A stretch of DNA of 64,000 nucleotides from assembly GCA_000719695.1 (NCBI GenBank), contig JOHN01000038.1, positions 1 through 64,000 on the forward strand, given 5' to 3'. Each line of letters starts with the position of its first letter. Position 1 is the first letter of the stretch. This stretch comes from Streptomyces sp. NRRL F-6131. Lineage in GTDB: Bacteria; Actinomycetota; Actinomycetes; Streptomycetales; Streptomycetaceae. The notes below the pieces were generated by a model. The model did not search any database and was not told where the DNA came from. It saw only the letters and a list, made by a program, of their open reading frames with translations. The translations under genes and the position numbers were made by a program. Shown one piece after another: positions 55,001 through 63,891 of this stretch.

Positions 55001-55196
55001 CGAGCTCGGCGGGGACTCCCTGCTGGTCACCCGTGTGGTCGCCCGCATCCGCGCGGCCGTCGGCCTGGACGTCCCGATCCGCGACGCCTTCGAGCTCTCC
55101 ACGGCGGCGGCCCTCGCGGCCCGCGTCGAGGAGCTGCTCGTCGCCGAGATCGAGGCGCTGAGCGAGGACGAGGCCGCCGACCGCCTGGACGGCTGA
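52008..55196 (+). CDS. NRPS module 3: condensation-adenylation(Lys-type)-PCP
   Basis: A 1,062-residue module. The C domain (about 15-440) has HHIVSDGWS; the A domain (about 480-950) has [44 protein letters not shown] and the A8 stretch [17 protein letters not shown]. The specificity residues read D-T-E-D-V-G-T-V-I-K, which resembles lysine-type codes (from memory, close to that of epsilon-poly-lysine synthetase); the acidic E and D suit a basic side chain. The PCP is [17 protein letters not shown] is common before epimerase domains but none follows. There is no thioesterase, so release must occur on NRPS2. ATGA overlap with NRPS2. Confidence 0.92.
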   Translation: MTTTDRTTDPGHRPVEAVHPLTEEQRRLWFLQQLHPADAGFNMYLCRRWSGPLDVDALRTALDRLTARHEPLRTRFALDGEAPVQLVEAPAAVPLDLLALAPGATEADFTEACRPAVNAPFDLAGRPPLRAVLVSAGPREHALALVVHHIVSDGWSFRILWRDLLALYREALGEAPAGPAPLALRYGDVARAEQQRAGAGGTEAAFRYWAEKLAGTGRLRLPLDHPRPVDARHPAGFAAVALDPELTAALDALARRERCTPFMVLLAAYQCVLARWTGTTDFVVGTPLAGRTEAAQEDLVGYFARTGVLRADLTGEPDFRTVLHRVRTATLGALSHQDVPLERLAAHLGLPAEAGAAPLYQAVFVHQSQYDLAGEDGGAPLPAGVRTASMDSGFERAKTDLLLDSWRTPDGGLTLSFCFDREVLDPATVAALGARCRALLSAAVEDATVPLHGDWLIDARERAELLALGSGPAAPAAARPVLARFAERAATTPDAPALECAGRTLSYGELDRLSDALAARLGEVTDRLVAVRLAPSFELVTALLAIWKAGAGYLPLDPAHPEERRRLMLRESGAVLLLTDEHGDGTRIVPVAAPAPSEDHTGLAYVLHTSGSTGTPKAVAVEHTALAARVDWMAGPDGYRLTAGDRIVQFASIGFDTHAEELWPALASGACVVLLPGGGRTLPELLRGPHGPSVTVLDLPTAYWEELVSHDDRTPWPAALRLVVLGGSELRADAVARWRDRHGDTVRLVNTYGPTEATVIVTAAELGAPDAGRRPPLGRPLPGVRLYVLDERGGLLPRGSEGELHIGGTGLARGYLGRPDLTAGSFVADPFGAPGDPNGPARMYRTGDRARWRTDGTLDYLGRTDEQIKLRGYRIEPAEIETALTARPEVAQAAVVVLGGRRLVVYAVPAPNAKASPADLREQLAQRLPAYLVPDTVVLVDALPLTLNGKLDTAALPEPAPATARAHVAPRTDAEQLVTQLWQEVLGLPRVGALDDFFELGGDSLLVTRVVARIRAAVGLDVPIRDAFELSTAAALAARVEELLVAEIEALSEDEAADRLDG

Positions 55197-55202
55197 CCGG
55201 CC

Positions 55203-55242
55203 GGGGGCGCGGGCGGCAGGCACCGGGGCCGCCCGCGCCCCC
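55203..55242. terminator. 15-bp hairpin ending the NRPS operon
   Basis: GGGGGCGCGGGCGGC (55203-55217) is exactly complementary to GCCGCCCGCGCCCCC (55228-55242), loop 10 nt, between convergent genes ending at 55196 and 55265. Confidence 0.8.
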
Positions 55243-55264
55243 GCTCGTCTCCCGGCGGGTCGGT

Positions 55265-55885
55265 TCAGCGCACCCGCGCCTCGGCGGCCGCCTGCAGATC
55301 GGTCAGCCACCTGTCCAGGCCGGCCTTCAGGATCGCGGTCGCCATCGGCACATCGGCGTCGACCTGCGGCCCGGTGTGGGTCTCCTCGGTGCTCACCCGC
55401 ACGCCGCCCTTCACCTTGGTGAACCTCCAGACGTGCACCCCGTCGATGTGCAGGCCCTCCCCGTCCGCCGGGCCGGTCCAGCGGACGCAGGAGCGCTCCT
55501 CGACCTGCCGCACGGTCGAGACGATGTCCAGGGCGGTGGCCGGGACCCCCGTCCCGGGCGGGATCGGCGTGGTCCAGTGGAACGCCGACCCGGCGCGGAA
55601 CCGCCCGTGGTCGAGCCGCTCGGCGCCCGTGACGGACGGCTGCCAGGTCGGCCAGCGGTCCACGTCCGTCTGGAGCTTCCAGATCACGGCCGGCGGCCCG
55701 TCGATCACCCGCTCGGTCCGGTACCGGATCTGCGCGGCGGGGTCGACCCCCGCGCCCCGGCAGGTGAGCCCCTTGCCCTCGACCGGCCGCGCCCCCGCCG
55801 GTCCGGCGGCGCCCGCGAGCAACCCGACCACCAGCGGAACCGTGATCACGGCGGCCCGCACTCCAGCCTTACGCATACCGAACAT
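55265..55885 (-). CDS. Secreted SRPBCC (START-like) protein
   Basis: A 206-residue protein with a Sec signal (MRKAGVRAAVITVPLVVGLLAGAAGPAGA) and a helix-grip SRPBCC domain: IRYRTERVIDGPPAVIWKLQTDVDRWPTWQ near the start of the mature part, SAFHWTTPIPPG, CVRWTG and a C-terminal helix ILKAGLDRWLTDLQAAAEARV. This fold binds hydrophobic ligands or acts as a cyclase; secretion of it is uncommon. GGAGGG lies 6-7 nt before the ATG. It is divergent from a TetR regulator, which probably controls it. Confidence 0.8.
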   Translation of the reverse strand: MFGMRKAGVRAAVITVPLVVGLLAGAAGPAGARPVEGKGLTCRGAGVDPAAQIRYRTERVIDGPPAVIWKLQTDVDRWPTWQPSVTGAERLDHGRFRAGSAFHWTTPIPPGTGVPATALDIVSTVRQVEERSCVRWTGPADGEGLHIDGVHVWRFTKVKGGVRVSTEETHTGPQVDADVPMATAILKAGLDRWLTDLQAAAEARVR

Positions 55886-55903
55886 GGCATTCCCTCCTCG
55901 ATC

Positions 55904-55932
55904 ACTTCTCACCTCTGCGAGAAGTTGTAACT
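55904..55932. promoter_or_regulatory. Candidate TetR operator between the START-like and TetR genes
   Basis: ACTTCTC (55904-55910) and GAGAAGT (55919-55925) form a perfect inverted repeat with an 8-nt centre; the overlapping AGTT-GT-AACT (55923-55932) is a second dyad. The region is AT-richer than its neighbours and lies in the 118-bp divergent gap. Confidence 0.6.
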
Positions 55933-56003
55933 CCTTTCCGAGCCAACAGTCAATAGCTTCCGTGATACCCTCTAACCAACGCGCACTCGAGAGGCGACAC
56001 CCC

Positions 56004-56654
56004 ATGGCGAAGAGCGACCCCACCACCCCCCGCGAGCGCTACCGCACCCAGGTCCGCGCCGAGGTCATGGAACGCGCCTGGGAACAGATCGCCACCGCCG
56101 GCGCCTCCGCACTCTCGCTCAACGCGATCGCCAAGCAGATGGGCATGAGCGGCCCCGCCCTCTACCGCTACTTCGCCAACCGCGACGAGCTGATCACCGA
56201 ACTCGTCCGGGAGGCCTACCGCAGCCTCGCCGACACCCTCCGCGCGGCGGCCGACGACGGCGCCGACCTGGCCGGCCTCGCCCACGCCCTGCGCGACTGG
56301 GCCCTGGCCGACCCGCAGCGCTACCTGCTGGTCTACGGCACCCCCGTCCCCGGCTACCAGGCCCCCGAGGACACCACCGCGATCTCCCAGGAGATCATGG
56401 CCACCCTGGTCGACGCCTGCGCGATCGCGCTCCCCACCGCCACCACCCCGACGGAGCCGCTCGGCGCCCACCTCGCCACCCACCGCACCTGGGCCGCCGG
56501 CCACCCCGCCCCGCCCGAGGCCCTCGCGCTCTTCCTGACCTTCTGGACCCGCCTCCACGGCGTGCTGTCCCTCGAGCTCGCCGGCCACTTCACCGGCATG
56601 CGGTTCGACCCCGCCGTCCTCTTCGAGGCCGAACTCGCCGCCCTGCTGGGCTGA
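56004..56654 (+). CDS. TetR/AcrR-family transcriptional regulator
   Basis: A 216-residue repressor. The N-terminal HTH is EVMERAWEQIATAGASALSLNAIAKQMGMSGPALYRYF read across the usual three helices, ending RYFANRDELITELV. The C-terminal part matches the WHG/TetR_C_13 type (RDWALADPQRYLLVYGTPVPGYQAP). The ligand is unknown. GAGAGG precedes the ATG. Its position within the NRPS region, divergent from the secreted START-like protein, suggests local control; the inverted repeats in the gap are the likely operator. Confidence 0.88.
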   Translation: MAKSDPTTPRERYRTQVRAEVMERAWEQIATAGASALSLNAIAKQMGMSGPALYRYFANRDELITELVREAYRSLADTLRAAADDGADLAGLAHALRDWALADPQRYLLVYGTPVPGYQAPEDTTAISQEIMATLVDACAIALPTATTPTEPLGAHLATHRTWAAGHPAPPEALALFLTFWTRLHGVLSLELAGHFTGMRFDPAVLFEAELAALLG

Positions 56655-56762
56655 TCGGGACCTCCGGACGGATCCGCGCGTTCACCGCACGTCAACGCAC
56701 CGTTCGTGATACCGATTGTCGGAGTACACACAAAGTCAACTCCGACGAGAGGGAGCGACCTC

Positions 56763-57815
56763 GTGACGACCCATCACCGGCACGGCGCACGCGTACGGAA
56801 GCTGCCCGCCCTGGCGGCGGCGCTCTGCGGGATCCTCGGCACCACGGCGCTCGGCGTCTCCCCCGCCGCGGCCGCCCAGGCCACTCACGCCGCCCAGGCC
56901 GCTCACGCCGACCAGGCCGCTCGGACGGCGCAGGCCGCCGACCAGCGCCACCCGGTCTACGCCATCGCGCACCGGGTGGACACCCTCGACGGCGTGGACG
57001 CCGCGATCAACCACGGCGCCAACGCCATCGAGATCGACGTCTGCGCCTGGTGGAACCCCAACGAGTGGCGCGCCTGGCACGACTGTTCCTCGGCCGGCGA
57101 GAACCGCCTCGGCCCCAGCTTCGACAGCATGCTCGACCGCATCATCGCCAACGCCGACGCGGGCCGCCGCCTCTCCCTGGTCTGGCTCGACATCAAGGAC
57201 CCCAACTACTGCGGCGAGGCGCCCAACCGCACCTGCAGCGTCGCCGGGCTGCGGGACAAGGCCCAGCGGCTGACGGCCGCCGGCATCCAGGTGCTCTACG
57301 GCTTCTACGAGTACCACGGCGGCAGCACCCCGGACGTCGGCGGCCGGGGCTGGAAGAGCCTGGAGGGCAAGCTCGGCCCGCTGGAGGGCATCACCACCAC
57401 CGGCACCCGCGACCAGGTGCGGGGCGCCTTCGACCGCTCCGGCCCGGGCTTCCCGAACGGCCGCCGCGCGATGGACTACGGCGACAGCGACATCACCAAG
57501 GGCTTCGGCAACTGCACCGAGGCCACCTGGAACACCTGCGCGGAGCTCAAGAAGGGCGCCGCCGACCGGGCCGCCGGCCGCCTCGCCGCCACCCTCTCCT
57601 GGACGACCACCTACAACGACCCCTGGTACGTCGACAAGCTCCTGGGCGACGCCGGGGTGGACGGCATCATCGCCGGCTACGGCGCCTTCACCGGCGTGCG
57701 CGAGTACGACAACAGCTGGCAGTGCGCCAACGCCGTCAACCTCGTCCGGGACTGGGTCAACCGCCACAGCGGCACCCACCGCATGGCCACCAGCGGCGAC
57801 CGCCTCTTCCGGTAG
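56763..57815 (+). CDS. Secreted phospholipase D / GDPD-like phosphodiesterase
   Basis: A 350-residue exported enzyme. After a Sec signal (about residues 1-40, ending SPAAAA) and an AQAAHADQAA repeat linker, the GDPD-like TIM barrel starts PVYAIAHRVDTLDGVDAAIN; acid-base His and metal ligands are in AHRVD, NAIEIDVCAWW and EWRAWHDCSS, and LVWLDIKDPNYC follows. This pattern fits the sphingomyelinase D/phospholipase D subgroup. Four or more cysteines suggest disulfides. The start is GTG at 56763 behind GAGAGGGAG. The substrate is probably a phospholipid head group. Confidence 0.82.
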   Translation: MTTHHRHGARVRKLPALAAALCGILGTTALGVSPAAAAQATHAAQAAHADQAARTAQAADQRHPVYAIAHRVDTLDGVDAAINHGANAIEIDVCAWWNPNEWRAWHDCSSAGENRLGPSFDSMLDRIIANADAGRRLSLVWLDIKDPNYCGEAPNRTCSVAGLRDKAQRLTAAGIQVLYGFYEYHGGSTPDVGGRGWKSLEGKLGPLEGITTTGTRDQVRGAFDRSGPGFPNGRRAMDYGDSDITKGFGNCTEATWNTCAELKKGAADRAAGRLAATLSWTTTYNDPWYVDKLLGDAGVDGIIAGYGAFTGVREYDNSWQCANAVNLVRDWVNRHSGTHRMATSGDRLFR

Positions 57816-58006
57816 CCCGAACCCGGTAGCCCGAACCCCACCCCGGGGCCGCGGGGCCCGCGACCCCGGGGGTCGGCTTCCCCGATGGCCCGTCAGTTCG
57901 CGCTCCTCCGAAGCCCGGCACCCCTTGACGGCGACGGGCCGCGTCCTCCAGGGTGTGGTCCACTCCCTCGCACCGCTGCCCCCATCGGCACTCCCCCGGA
58001 GACGGC

Positions 58007-58639
58007 ATGCGTGCATCCACCCACCCCCGCCCCGCCCGTCGACGCGGACGCGACGGACTGACCGTCGGTCTCGCCGTCGCCGCGCTCACCGCGGCGGCCT
58101 CCACCGTCGGCCTGGCCGCCACGGCGGCGGACCCGCTCCCCAGGGTCGAGCTGATCGTCAACGGGGCCTTCGACTCGTACCCGTGGATCTGGACGTGCGA
58201 GGCGAACGTCCGGTCCAGCAGCATCCCGCACGACCACTACGTGTCGGGCCGGCCGACCGCCGACAGCACCGCGAGGTGCGCCCAGCGGGTGCACGTCCGG
58301 CCGAACTCCGCCTACACGCTCTCCGCGACGGTCCGCGGCCCGTTCGCCTTCGTCGGCGTCACCGGGGCGACCGGCGAGAACGCCTCCACCTGGTCGGGCC
58401 TGGACAGTTGGAACGACCTGTCGGTCCGCCTCACCACCGGCCCGGACACCACCGAGCTGACCGTGTACTTCCACGGCTGGTACGAGCAGGCGCCCTACGA
58501 CGTGCGGCGGGTGTCCTTCGTCGGCCCCGGCTTCGAACCGCGCCCGTGCGGCGACCAGGAGACCCCGTCGCCGACCGCGACCGACGGCCCCGCGTCCCCC
58601 TCCCCGACGTCCACCTGCGGACGCACCTACATCCCCTGA
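58007..58639 (+). CDS. Secreted carbohydrate-binding-like protein
   Basis: A 210-residue exported protein. A basic signal region (RPARRRGRDG) and hydrophobic core (LTVGLAVAALTAAASTVGLAA) precede a jelly-roll-like domain beginning LPRVELIVNGAFDS and containing ARCAQRVHVRPNSAYTLSATVRG and TTELTVYFHGWYEQAPYDVRRVSFVG, the pattern of CBM4/9-like carbohydrate-binding modules. A Ser/Pro/Thr tail ends CGRTYIP. It has no catalytic module. CGGAGA lies 5-6 nt before the ATG; a TTGACG lies about 75 bp upstream. Confidence 0.7.
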   Translation: MRASTHPRPARRRGRDGLTVGLAVAALTAAASTVGLAATAADPLPRVELIVNGAFDSYPWIWTCEANVRSSSIPHDHYVSGRPTADSTARCAQRVHVRPNSAYTLSATVRGPFAFVGVTGATGENASTWSGLDSWNDLSVRLTTGPDTTELTVYFHGWYEQAPYDVRRVSFVGPGFEPRPCGDQETPSPTATDGPASPSPTSTCGRTYIP

Positions 58640-58702
58640 GGCCGTCCCCTGCGGCACGGCCCCTGCGGCCGAGGCGGGCGCGTCCCTCGACGCCGGCCCG
58701 GT

Positions 58703-59152
58703 CTACAGGTCGAACAGCGCCTCCGGAGCCGGAGCCGGGACGGGCTCCGGGGCGAGGACGGCGTGCAGCTCGGTGACGGTGCGGCGCCAGGCGGGGCCGT
58801 CCTCCGTCTCGTCCCAGAGCTCGGCGAGTTCGGACTCGTCGGCGAGGGTCCGGAGGAGGGCCTCGGCGGCGAGCGGGCGCAGGTCGGCGGCAAGGACCGG
58901 AAGGGCCCGGTCGGGCCCGTACGCGGTGGTGACGGGGGCGCCGCCGGGGCACTGCGAGGCGACGAGCGCCGCCGCGGCGACGGCCTCCGCCGCGTCGCAG
59001 GAGTCGAGGTAGTCCTCGGCCCCGGTGTCGGCGACGCGCGTCAGCACGCGGCGGACCAGCGCCTCCCGCTCACCGGCGGGCGCCTCGTCCAGGGTGCCGG
59101 CGAAGTCCGCGGCGGTGTCGTTGTCGAAGTGGCCGATGTCCCAGGTACCCAT
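58703..59152 (-). CDS. DUF4259-type protein
   Basis: A 149-residue cytoplasmic protein starting MGTWDIGHFDNDTAADFAG, the diagnostic opening of DUF4259, followed by AEDYLDSCDAAEAVAAAALVA and a Glu-rich helical end (LAELWDETEDGPAWRRTV). Function is unknown; such proteins are sometimes found near toxin or immunity loci. AAGGAG lies 7 nt before the ATG at 59152. It lies downstream of and codirectional with the ligase-PCP-C gene across a 73-bp gap. Confidence 0.85.
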   Translation of the reverse strand: MGTWDIGHFDNDTAADFAGTLDEAPAGEREALVRRVLTRVADTGAEDYLDSCDAAEAVAAAALVASQCPGGAPVTTAYGPDRALPVLAADLRPLAAEALLRTLADESELAELWDETEDGPAWRRTVTELHAVLAPEPVPAPAPEALFDL

Positions 59153-59225
59153 GCTGTTCTCCTTCGAGGTGCTCACGGACAGCCTCGCACCGGCCACTGA
59201 CAAGGCGACGGGGAGACCGGCCCGG

Positions 59226-62200
59226 TCAGCCGCCGGCCGCCTCCGCGATGCGGGCCGACAGGGCGGTGGCGAGGGCGTCGACGGCGGCCGGGGTGAAGGC
59301 GTGCTCGTTGTAGCGGAGCCAGCAGACGAGGGAGCCGTCGGGCTGTTCGGTGGCGGCGAGTTCGGGGACGTGGCGGTCGCCGCCGGGGAGCGGGTAGGGG
59401 ACGGTGGCCCCGCGCGGGACCTCCCAGGCGGTGCAGGCGAGGCCGGGGAGTTGGGCGGGGGCGTTCCAGGCCTCGTAGCGGAGCCAGGCCGCGAACGGGA
59501 CCAGCGGGCTGAACTCGGCGAACGGGTAGAGCTGGTGGTCCAGGGCCGCGGTGGCGGTGTCGCGGACCCGGGCGAGGAGTTCGGCGAAGCCGGGGGCGCC
59601 GGAGGCGTCGACCCGCAGCAGGAGGGACTGCACGAAGCAGCCGACGGCCTGTTCCGCCTCGGGCGTGGTGCGGCCGGGGACGGGGGTCATCAGGACGAGG
59701 TCCCGCTGACCGCTGCGTTCGGCGAGCAGGCCGAGCCAGACGGTGGCGAGCGCCTGGAAGGGGGTGGCGCCGGCCTCGGCGGCCCGGGCGCGCAGGGCCG
59801 CGGCACGGGCGGCGGGGACGGTCAGGCGGTGGGCGGCGCTGAGGACGGTCTCGGTGTCGGCGCGGCCGGGGAAGGGGTGCACCGCCTCGGGCGCTCCGGC
59901 GAGGGTGCGGGCGAAGTGGGCGCGGGAGACCGGCCACCGGGCGTTGGCCCGGGCGACCAGTTCGCCGAGCGGGGGCGTCGGCCGGGGCGGGGGCGCGGGG
60001 CGGCCGCGGCGCAGCGCCGAGTAGATGACGCCGAGGTCGCGCAGCAGGACGCCGACCGACCAGCCGTCACCGACGATGTGGTGGACGGCGAGGAGGACGG
60101 CGTGGTCGTCGGCGGCGCGGCTGACCACGGCGAGGCCGGTCATCGGGCCTTCGCCGACGTCGGTGAGCCGGTCCCGGACGGCGATCAGCCGGGCCGAGAC
60201 CTCGTCGTCGCTCGCGCCCGGGGCGTCGACGAGGAGCGCCTCCACCTCGGGTTCGGGGTCGACGACGGCGCGCCGGACGCCCGGTTCGGCGCCGGGGACG
60301 GGGACGAAGCGGGTGCGCAGCGCGGGGTGGCGGCGGACGGCCTCGTGCAGGGCCTCGGTCAGCAGGGCGGGGTCCAGCGGTTCGGTGACGCGGAACATGA
60401 CGGCGACGGAGCCGACGTTGCGGCCCTCGGCCTCGGCCATCCAGCGCAGGAAGTTCTCCTGCTGGGAGGTGAGCGGGATGTCGTGGGGCTGGGCGCGCAG
60501 GTCGCGCAGGAAGGGGGAGATCCCGGCCCCGTCCGACGGGAGGGCGGCCGCGTCCGGGTCCGTCGAGGCGGCCGGGTCCGTCGAGGCGGCCGGGGCAGCC
60601 GGGGCGTCGGTGAGCCAGGCGGCCTGGGCGCGCAGCGAGGGGCGTTCGAAGACCAGGGCGGTGCTCGCGGTGACGCCGAACTCGGCGGAGACGGCGGCGG
60701 CGAGCTGGACGGCGCGGAAGGAGTCGCCGCCGAGGGCGAAGAACTCGTCCTCGACGGCCTCGACGGGCCGGCCGAGGACCTTGCTCCAGACCGCGGCGAG
60801 GGCCCGTTCGGACGCGGTGGTGGGCGGTGTGCCGCCGGTGCGGACCCCGGGTTCCTCGAAGCGGGCGCGCAGTTCGGGTTTGACGACCTTGCCGCTGGGG
60901 TTGCGGGGCAGCCCGTCGGTGAGCAGGATCCGGACCGGCAGTTCGGCCCGGCCGAGGCGGGCGGCGAGGAAGAGCCGCAGTTCGTCGAGGTCGAGGCCGT
61001 CGTCGGCGGGGACGACGGCGGCCACCGGCACCGCGCCCATGACGGGGTGCGGGAGGCCGAGCGCGGCGGCGTCGGCGACCTGCGGGTGGGCGTGCAGGAC
61101 GTCCTCGATGCGCAGCGTGGAGACCTTGAGGGCGCCGGACTTGATGACGTCGCTCTCCCGGTCGACCAGGTGGAGGTAGCCGTCGGCGTCGAGCCGGCCG
61201 AGGTCGCCCATCCGTACCCAGCCGTCCCGGAAGACGGCCGCCGAGGCCTGTGCGCCGGCGGTGTAGCCGCGCGCCGGGCCGGGCTGACGCAGCCAGACCT
61301 CGCCGACCTCGCCCGGTTCGACGGGCTGTCCGCCGGCGCCGAGCAGGCGCAGGTCGCCCGGGTTGGCGGGGCGGCCGACCGAGCCGGGCCGGCGGGCGTC
61401 GACGACGGCGGAGATCTGGGCGGGGGACGCCTCGGCGGAGGTGTAGGTGTTGACCAGGGTGGCGGTAGGCAGGGCCGCGCGCAGGGCGGTGGCGACGGGG
61501 CCGGGCAGCGCGGCGGCCGAGGAGCTGATCAGCAGGACGCTGCTGAGGTCGTGCCGGCCGGGGACGCCGGAGTTGAGCAGTTCGACGGCCATCGACGGCA
61601 CCAGGAAGACGGTGCCCGCCCGGTGCTCGGCGACGGTCCGGCCGAACTCCTCGGCGTCGAAGCGCGGCAGGCAGACGGTGGCCGGTGCGGCGACCAGGGC
61701 GTTGACCAGGACCACCTGGGCGGCGTTGGTGCCGATCGGGAAGGCGTGCACGGCGTGCGCGGAGTGGGCGTAGGGGCGCGGGCGCGGGTCGAGCCGCAGG
61801 CCGGCGGTGAGGCTGGCGTGGGCGGCGTGCACGCCCTTGGGCGCGCCGGTGGTGCCGGAGGTGCCGATGACCTGGGCGAGGTCGCCGGGGGCGGGGCGGT
61901 GCGGCGGTTCCTGCGCTCCGTCGCCGTCCGCCTCCAGGTCGGCGAGGAGCAGGCAGCGGACGCCCGCCGCGGTGGCCCGTGCGTCGTCGGCGCGGTCCGC
62001 GACCGCGAGACCGGCCCCGCTGTCGCCCGCCAGCCGCGCGGTGTCCTCGGCGCCGAGGTCCTCGCGGGCGACGACGGCCGCCGCCCCGGCGTAGTGGGTG
62101 GCCAGGAAGGCGACCGCGTAGTCGTCCCAGGCCCGGTCGGGGAGGAGCAGCAGCACCCGGGAGCCCGGCCGGACGCCCGCCCCGGCGAGCCCGTGGGCGG

Positions 62201-62378
62201 CGCGCACCGCCCGCTCCCGCCAGCTCCGGTAGTCGAGGACCGGGCGGCCGGGGACGATCAGCGCGGGCCGGTCGGGGTGGCGGGCCGCCCGGTCGTCCAG
62301 CAGGTCGGGCAGGGTGAGCGCGTCGGGCGCCGCGGCGGCGGTGGCGGGAGCGGCGCTGACGGTGGATCGGGTGCTGAT
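59226..62378 (-). CDS. Adenylating ligase-PCP-condensation NRPS protein
   Basis: About 1,050 residues. An AMP-ligase domain (about 15-510) has IGTSGTTGAPKG, NTYTSAEASP in place of the amino-acid type YGPTE, MGDLGRLDADGYLHLVDR, the hinge SDVIKSGALKVSTLRIEDVL and catalytic Lys in NPSGKVVKPEL. A PCP (FFALGGDSFRAVQ, about 555) and C domain (HHIVGDGWS, about 770) follow. It probably activates a carboxylic or acyl starter. Conserved N-terminal ligase sequence (LTLPDLLDDRAARHPDRPAL) lies upstream of the only canonical start, GTG 62207; the frame has no ATG, GTG or TTG before that, but ATC 62378 follows GGGAG by 5 nt, so it is taken provisionally. Confidence 0.85.
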   Translation of the reverse strand: MSTRSTVSAAPATAAAAPDALTLPDLLDDRAARHPDRPALIVPGRPVLDYRSWRERAVRAAHGLAGAGVRPGSRVLLLLPDRAWDDYAVAFLATHYAGAAAVVAREDLGAEDTARLAGDSGAGLAVADRADDARATAAGVRCLLLADLEADGDGAQEPPHRPAPGDLAQVIGTSGTTGAPKGVHAAHASLTAGLRLDPRPRPYAHSAHAVHAFPIGTNAAQVVLVNALVAAPATVCLPRFDAEEFGRTVAEHRAGTVFLVPSMAVELLNSGVPGRHDLSSVLLISSSAAALPGPVATALRAALPTATLVNTYTSAEASPAQISAVVDARRPGSVGRPANPGDLRLLGAGGQPVEPGEVGEVWLRQPGPARGYTAGAQASAAVFRDGWVRMGDLGRLDADGYLHLVDRESDVIKSGALKVSTLRIEDVLHAHPQVADAAALGLPHPVMGAVPVAAVVPADDGLDLDELRLFLAARLGRAELPVRILLTDGLPRNPSGKVVKPELRARFEEPGVRTGGTPPTTASERALAAVWSKVLGRPVEAVEDEFFALGGDSFRAVQLAAAVSAEFGVTASTALVFERPSLRAQAAWLTDAPAAPAASTDPAASTDPDAAALPSDGAGISPFLRDLRAQPHDIPLTSQQENFLRWMAEAEGRNVGSVAVMFRVTEPLDPALLTEALHEAVRRHPALRTRFVPVPGAEPGVRRAVVDPEPEVEALLVDAPGASDDEVSARLIAVRDRLTDVGEGPMTGLAVVSRAADDHAVLLAVHHIVGDGWSVGVLLRDLGVIYSALRRGRPAPPPRPTPPLGELVARANARWPVSRAHFARTLAGAPEAVHPFPGRADTETVLSAAHRLTVPAARAAALRARAAEAGATPFQALATVWLGLLAERSGQRDLVLMTPVPGRTTPEAEQAVGCFVQSLLLRVDASGAPGFAELLARVRDTATAALDHQLYPFAEFSPLVPFAAWLRYEAWNAPAQLPGLACTAWEVPRGATVPYPLPGGDRHVPELAATEQPDGSLVCWLRYNEHAFTPAAVDALATALSARIAEAAGG

Positions 62379-62619
62379 GACGACTCCCGGAAGAGGCCAG
62401 GACGGGGGCGCGGCCGTTCGGCCGGACGGGTGGTTGGTCCAGACCGTAGCGGCTCGCCACGGTCACCCGCCAGAGCCTCCCGGTCCCGATCTTCACCGAA
62501 CGCGCACCGATGGGCCGGTGGAGCGACGCGCCGGGTGTCGCACCGTCAGGTCGCCCCGATCGCGCGGGGGAAGGCCTAGCGTGAGCCAGCCGCGGGCCGG
62601 TCCGCCGGGAGGAGTTGCG

Positions 62620-63891
62620 ATGCCGAGACCGAACCACCGGGCCGCCGTCGCCCTGCTGCTCCTGCTCGCCTGGACGCTCGCCGCCTGCGGCGGCGGGAAC
62701 GGCTCCGGGGGCGCCGGCCCGGTCGTCCTCGACTGGTACAACTTCCCCGACGACTCGGGCGCGCTCCAGCAGGCCGCCGACACCTGTGGCCGCGACTCCG
62801 GCGGGCGCTGGTCGATCCGCTACAACAAGCTGCCGCGCACCGCCGACGGCCAGCGCCAGCAGCTGGTGCGCCGGATGGCGGCACACGACAGCGGCGTGGA
62901 CATCATGGGGCTGGACGTCACCTGGACGCCCGAGTTCGCCGAGGCCGGCTGGGCCCTCGAGTGGACCGGGGCGCTGCGCGAGCGGGCGAGCGAGGACACC
63001 CTGGCCGCCGCGCTGCGCACCGCCACCTGGCAGGACCGGCTGTACGCCGTCCCGTACAACTCCAACACCCAACTGCTCTGGTACCGGGACGACCTGGTGT
63101 CCGCGCCGCCCGCGACCTGGGCCGAGATGCTGGACACCGCGCGCGGGCTGGCCGAGCAGGGCAAACCGCACTTCGTCGAGGTGCAGGGCGCGCAGTACGA
63201 GGGCCTGACGGTCTGGTTCAACACCCTGGTGACCAGCGCGGGCGGCTCGATCCTCACCCCGGACGCGACCGCGCCCTCGCTCGGCGAGCCGGCCGTCGTC
63301 GCCGCGGGGGTGGTCCGGGACCTCGCCCGCTCCCCCGCCGCCGACCCGTCCCTGTCCAACCAGATGGAGGACCAGAACCGGCTGGCGATGGAGTCCGGCA
63401 CGGCCGCCTTCGAGCTCAACTACCCCTTCGTCTACCCGTCGATGAAGGAGAACCAGCCGGAGCTGTTCCGGCACTTCCGCTGGGCGCCGTACCCGGCCGT
63501 CGTCCCCGGGCGGCCGTCGGCCGTCACCATCGGCGGCATCGACCTCGCCGTCGGCGCCTACTCCGACCACCCGGAGGCGGCCCAGGAGGCCGTGCTCTGC
63601 CTGCGCAACCGGGAGAACCAGCTGACCAACGCGTTGAAGGGCGGACTGCCGCCCTCGCTGCGCAGTCTGTACACCGCCGCCGAACTCACCGACAGCTACC
63701 CGTTCGCCGCGGACGTGCTGGCGGCCCTGGACTCCGCCTCGGTGCGGCCGCAGACGCCCGCGTACCAGAACGTGTCGATCGCCGTCGCGCACGCCCTCTC
63801 CCCGCCGTCGGAGGTGGAGCCGGAGCGCACGGTGGCCGACCTGTCCGGGCAGATCAGGGACGCGCTCGGCTCGAAGGGGTTGATCCCGTGA
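62620..63891 (+). CDS. Sugar ABC transporter substrate-binding lipoprotein
   Basis: A 423-residue extracellular binding lipoprotein. The lipobox is TLAAC with Cys at residue 23. The solute-binding fold (family 1, trehalose/maltose LpqY-like) is shown by VVLDWYNFPDDSGALQQAAD, GVDIMGLDVTWTPEFAEAGW, DRLYAVPYNSNTQLLWYRDDL and FELNYPFVYPSM. The substrate is probably a disaccharide. GGGAGGAG precedes the ATG. The stop overlaps the permease start (GTGA), so an ABC operon continues beyond the window. Confidence 0.92.
   Translation: MPRPNHRAAVALLLLLAWTLAACGGGNGSGGAGPVVLDWYNFPDDSGALQQAADTCGRDSGGRWSIRYNKLPRTADGQRQQLVRRMAAHDSGVDIMGLDVTWTPEFAEAGWALEWTGALRERASEDTLAAALRTATWQDRLYAVPYNSNTQLLWYRDDLVSAPPATWAEMLDTARGLAEQGKPHFVEVQGAQYEGLTVWFNTLVTSAGGSILTPDATAPSLGEPAVVAAGVVRDLARSPAADPSLSNQMEDQNRLAMESGTAAFELNYPFVYPSMKENQPELFRHFRWAPYPAVVPGRPSAVTIGGIDLAVGAYSDHPEAAQEAVLCLRNRENQLTNALKGGLPPSLRSLYTAAELTDSYPFAADVLAALDSASVRPQTPAYQNVSIAVAHALSPPSEVEPERTVADLSGQIRDALGSKGLIP

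Noticed and set aside
47524..55310. Long minus-strand frames opposite NRPS2 and NRPS3
   Set aside because: Gln/Glu/Gly-rich antisense products without domains.
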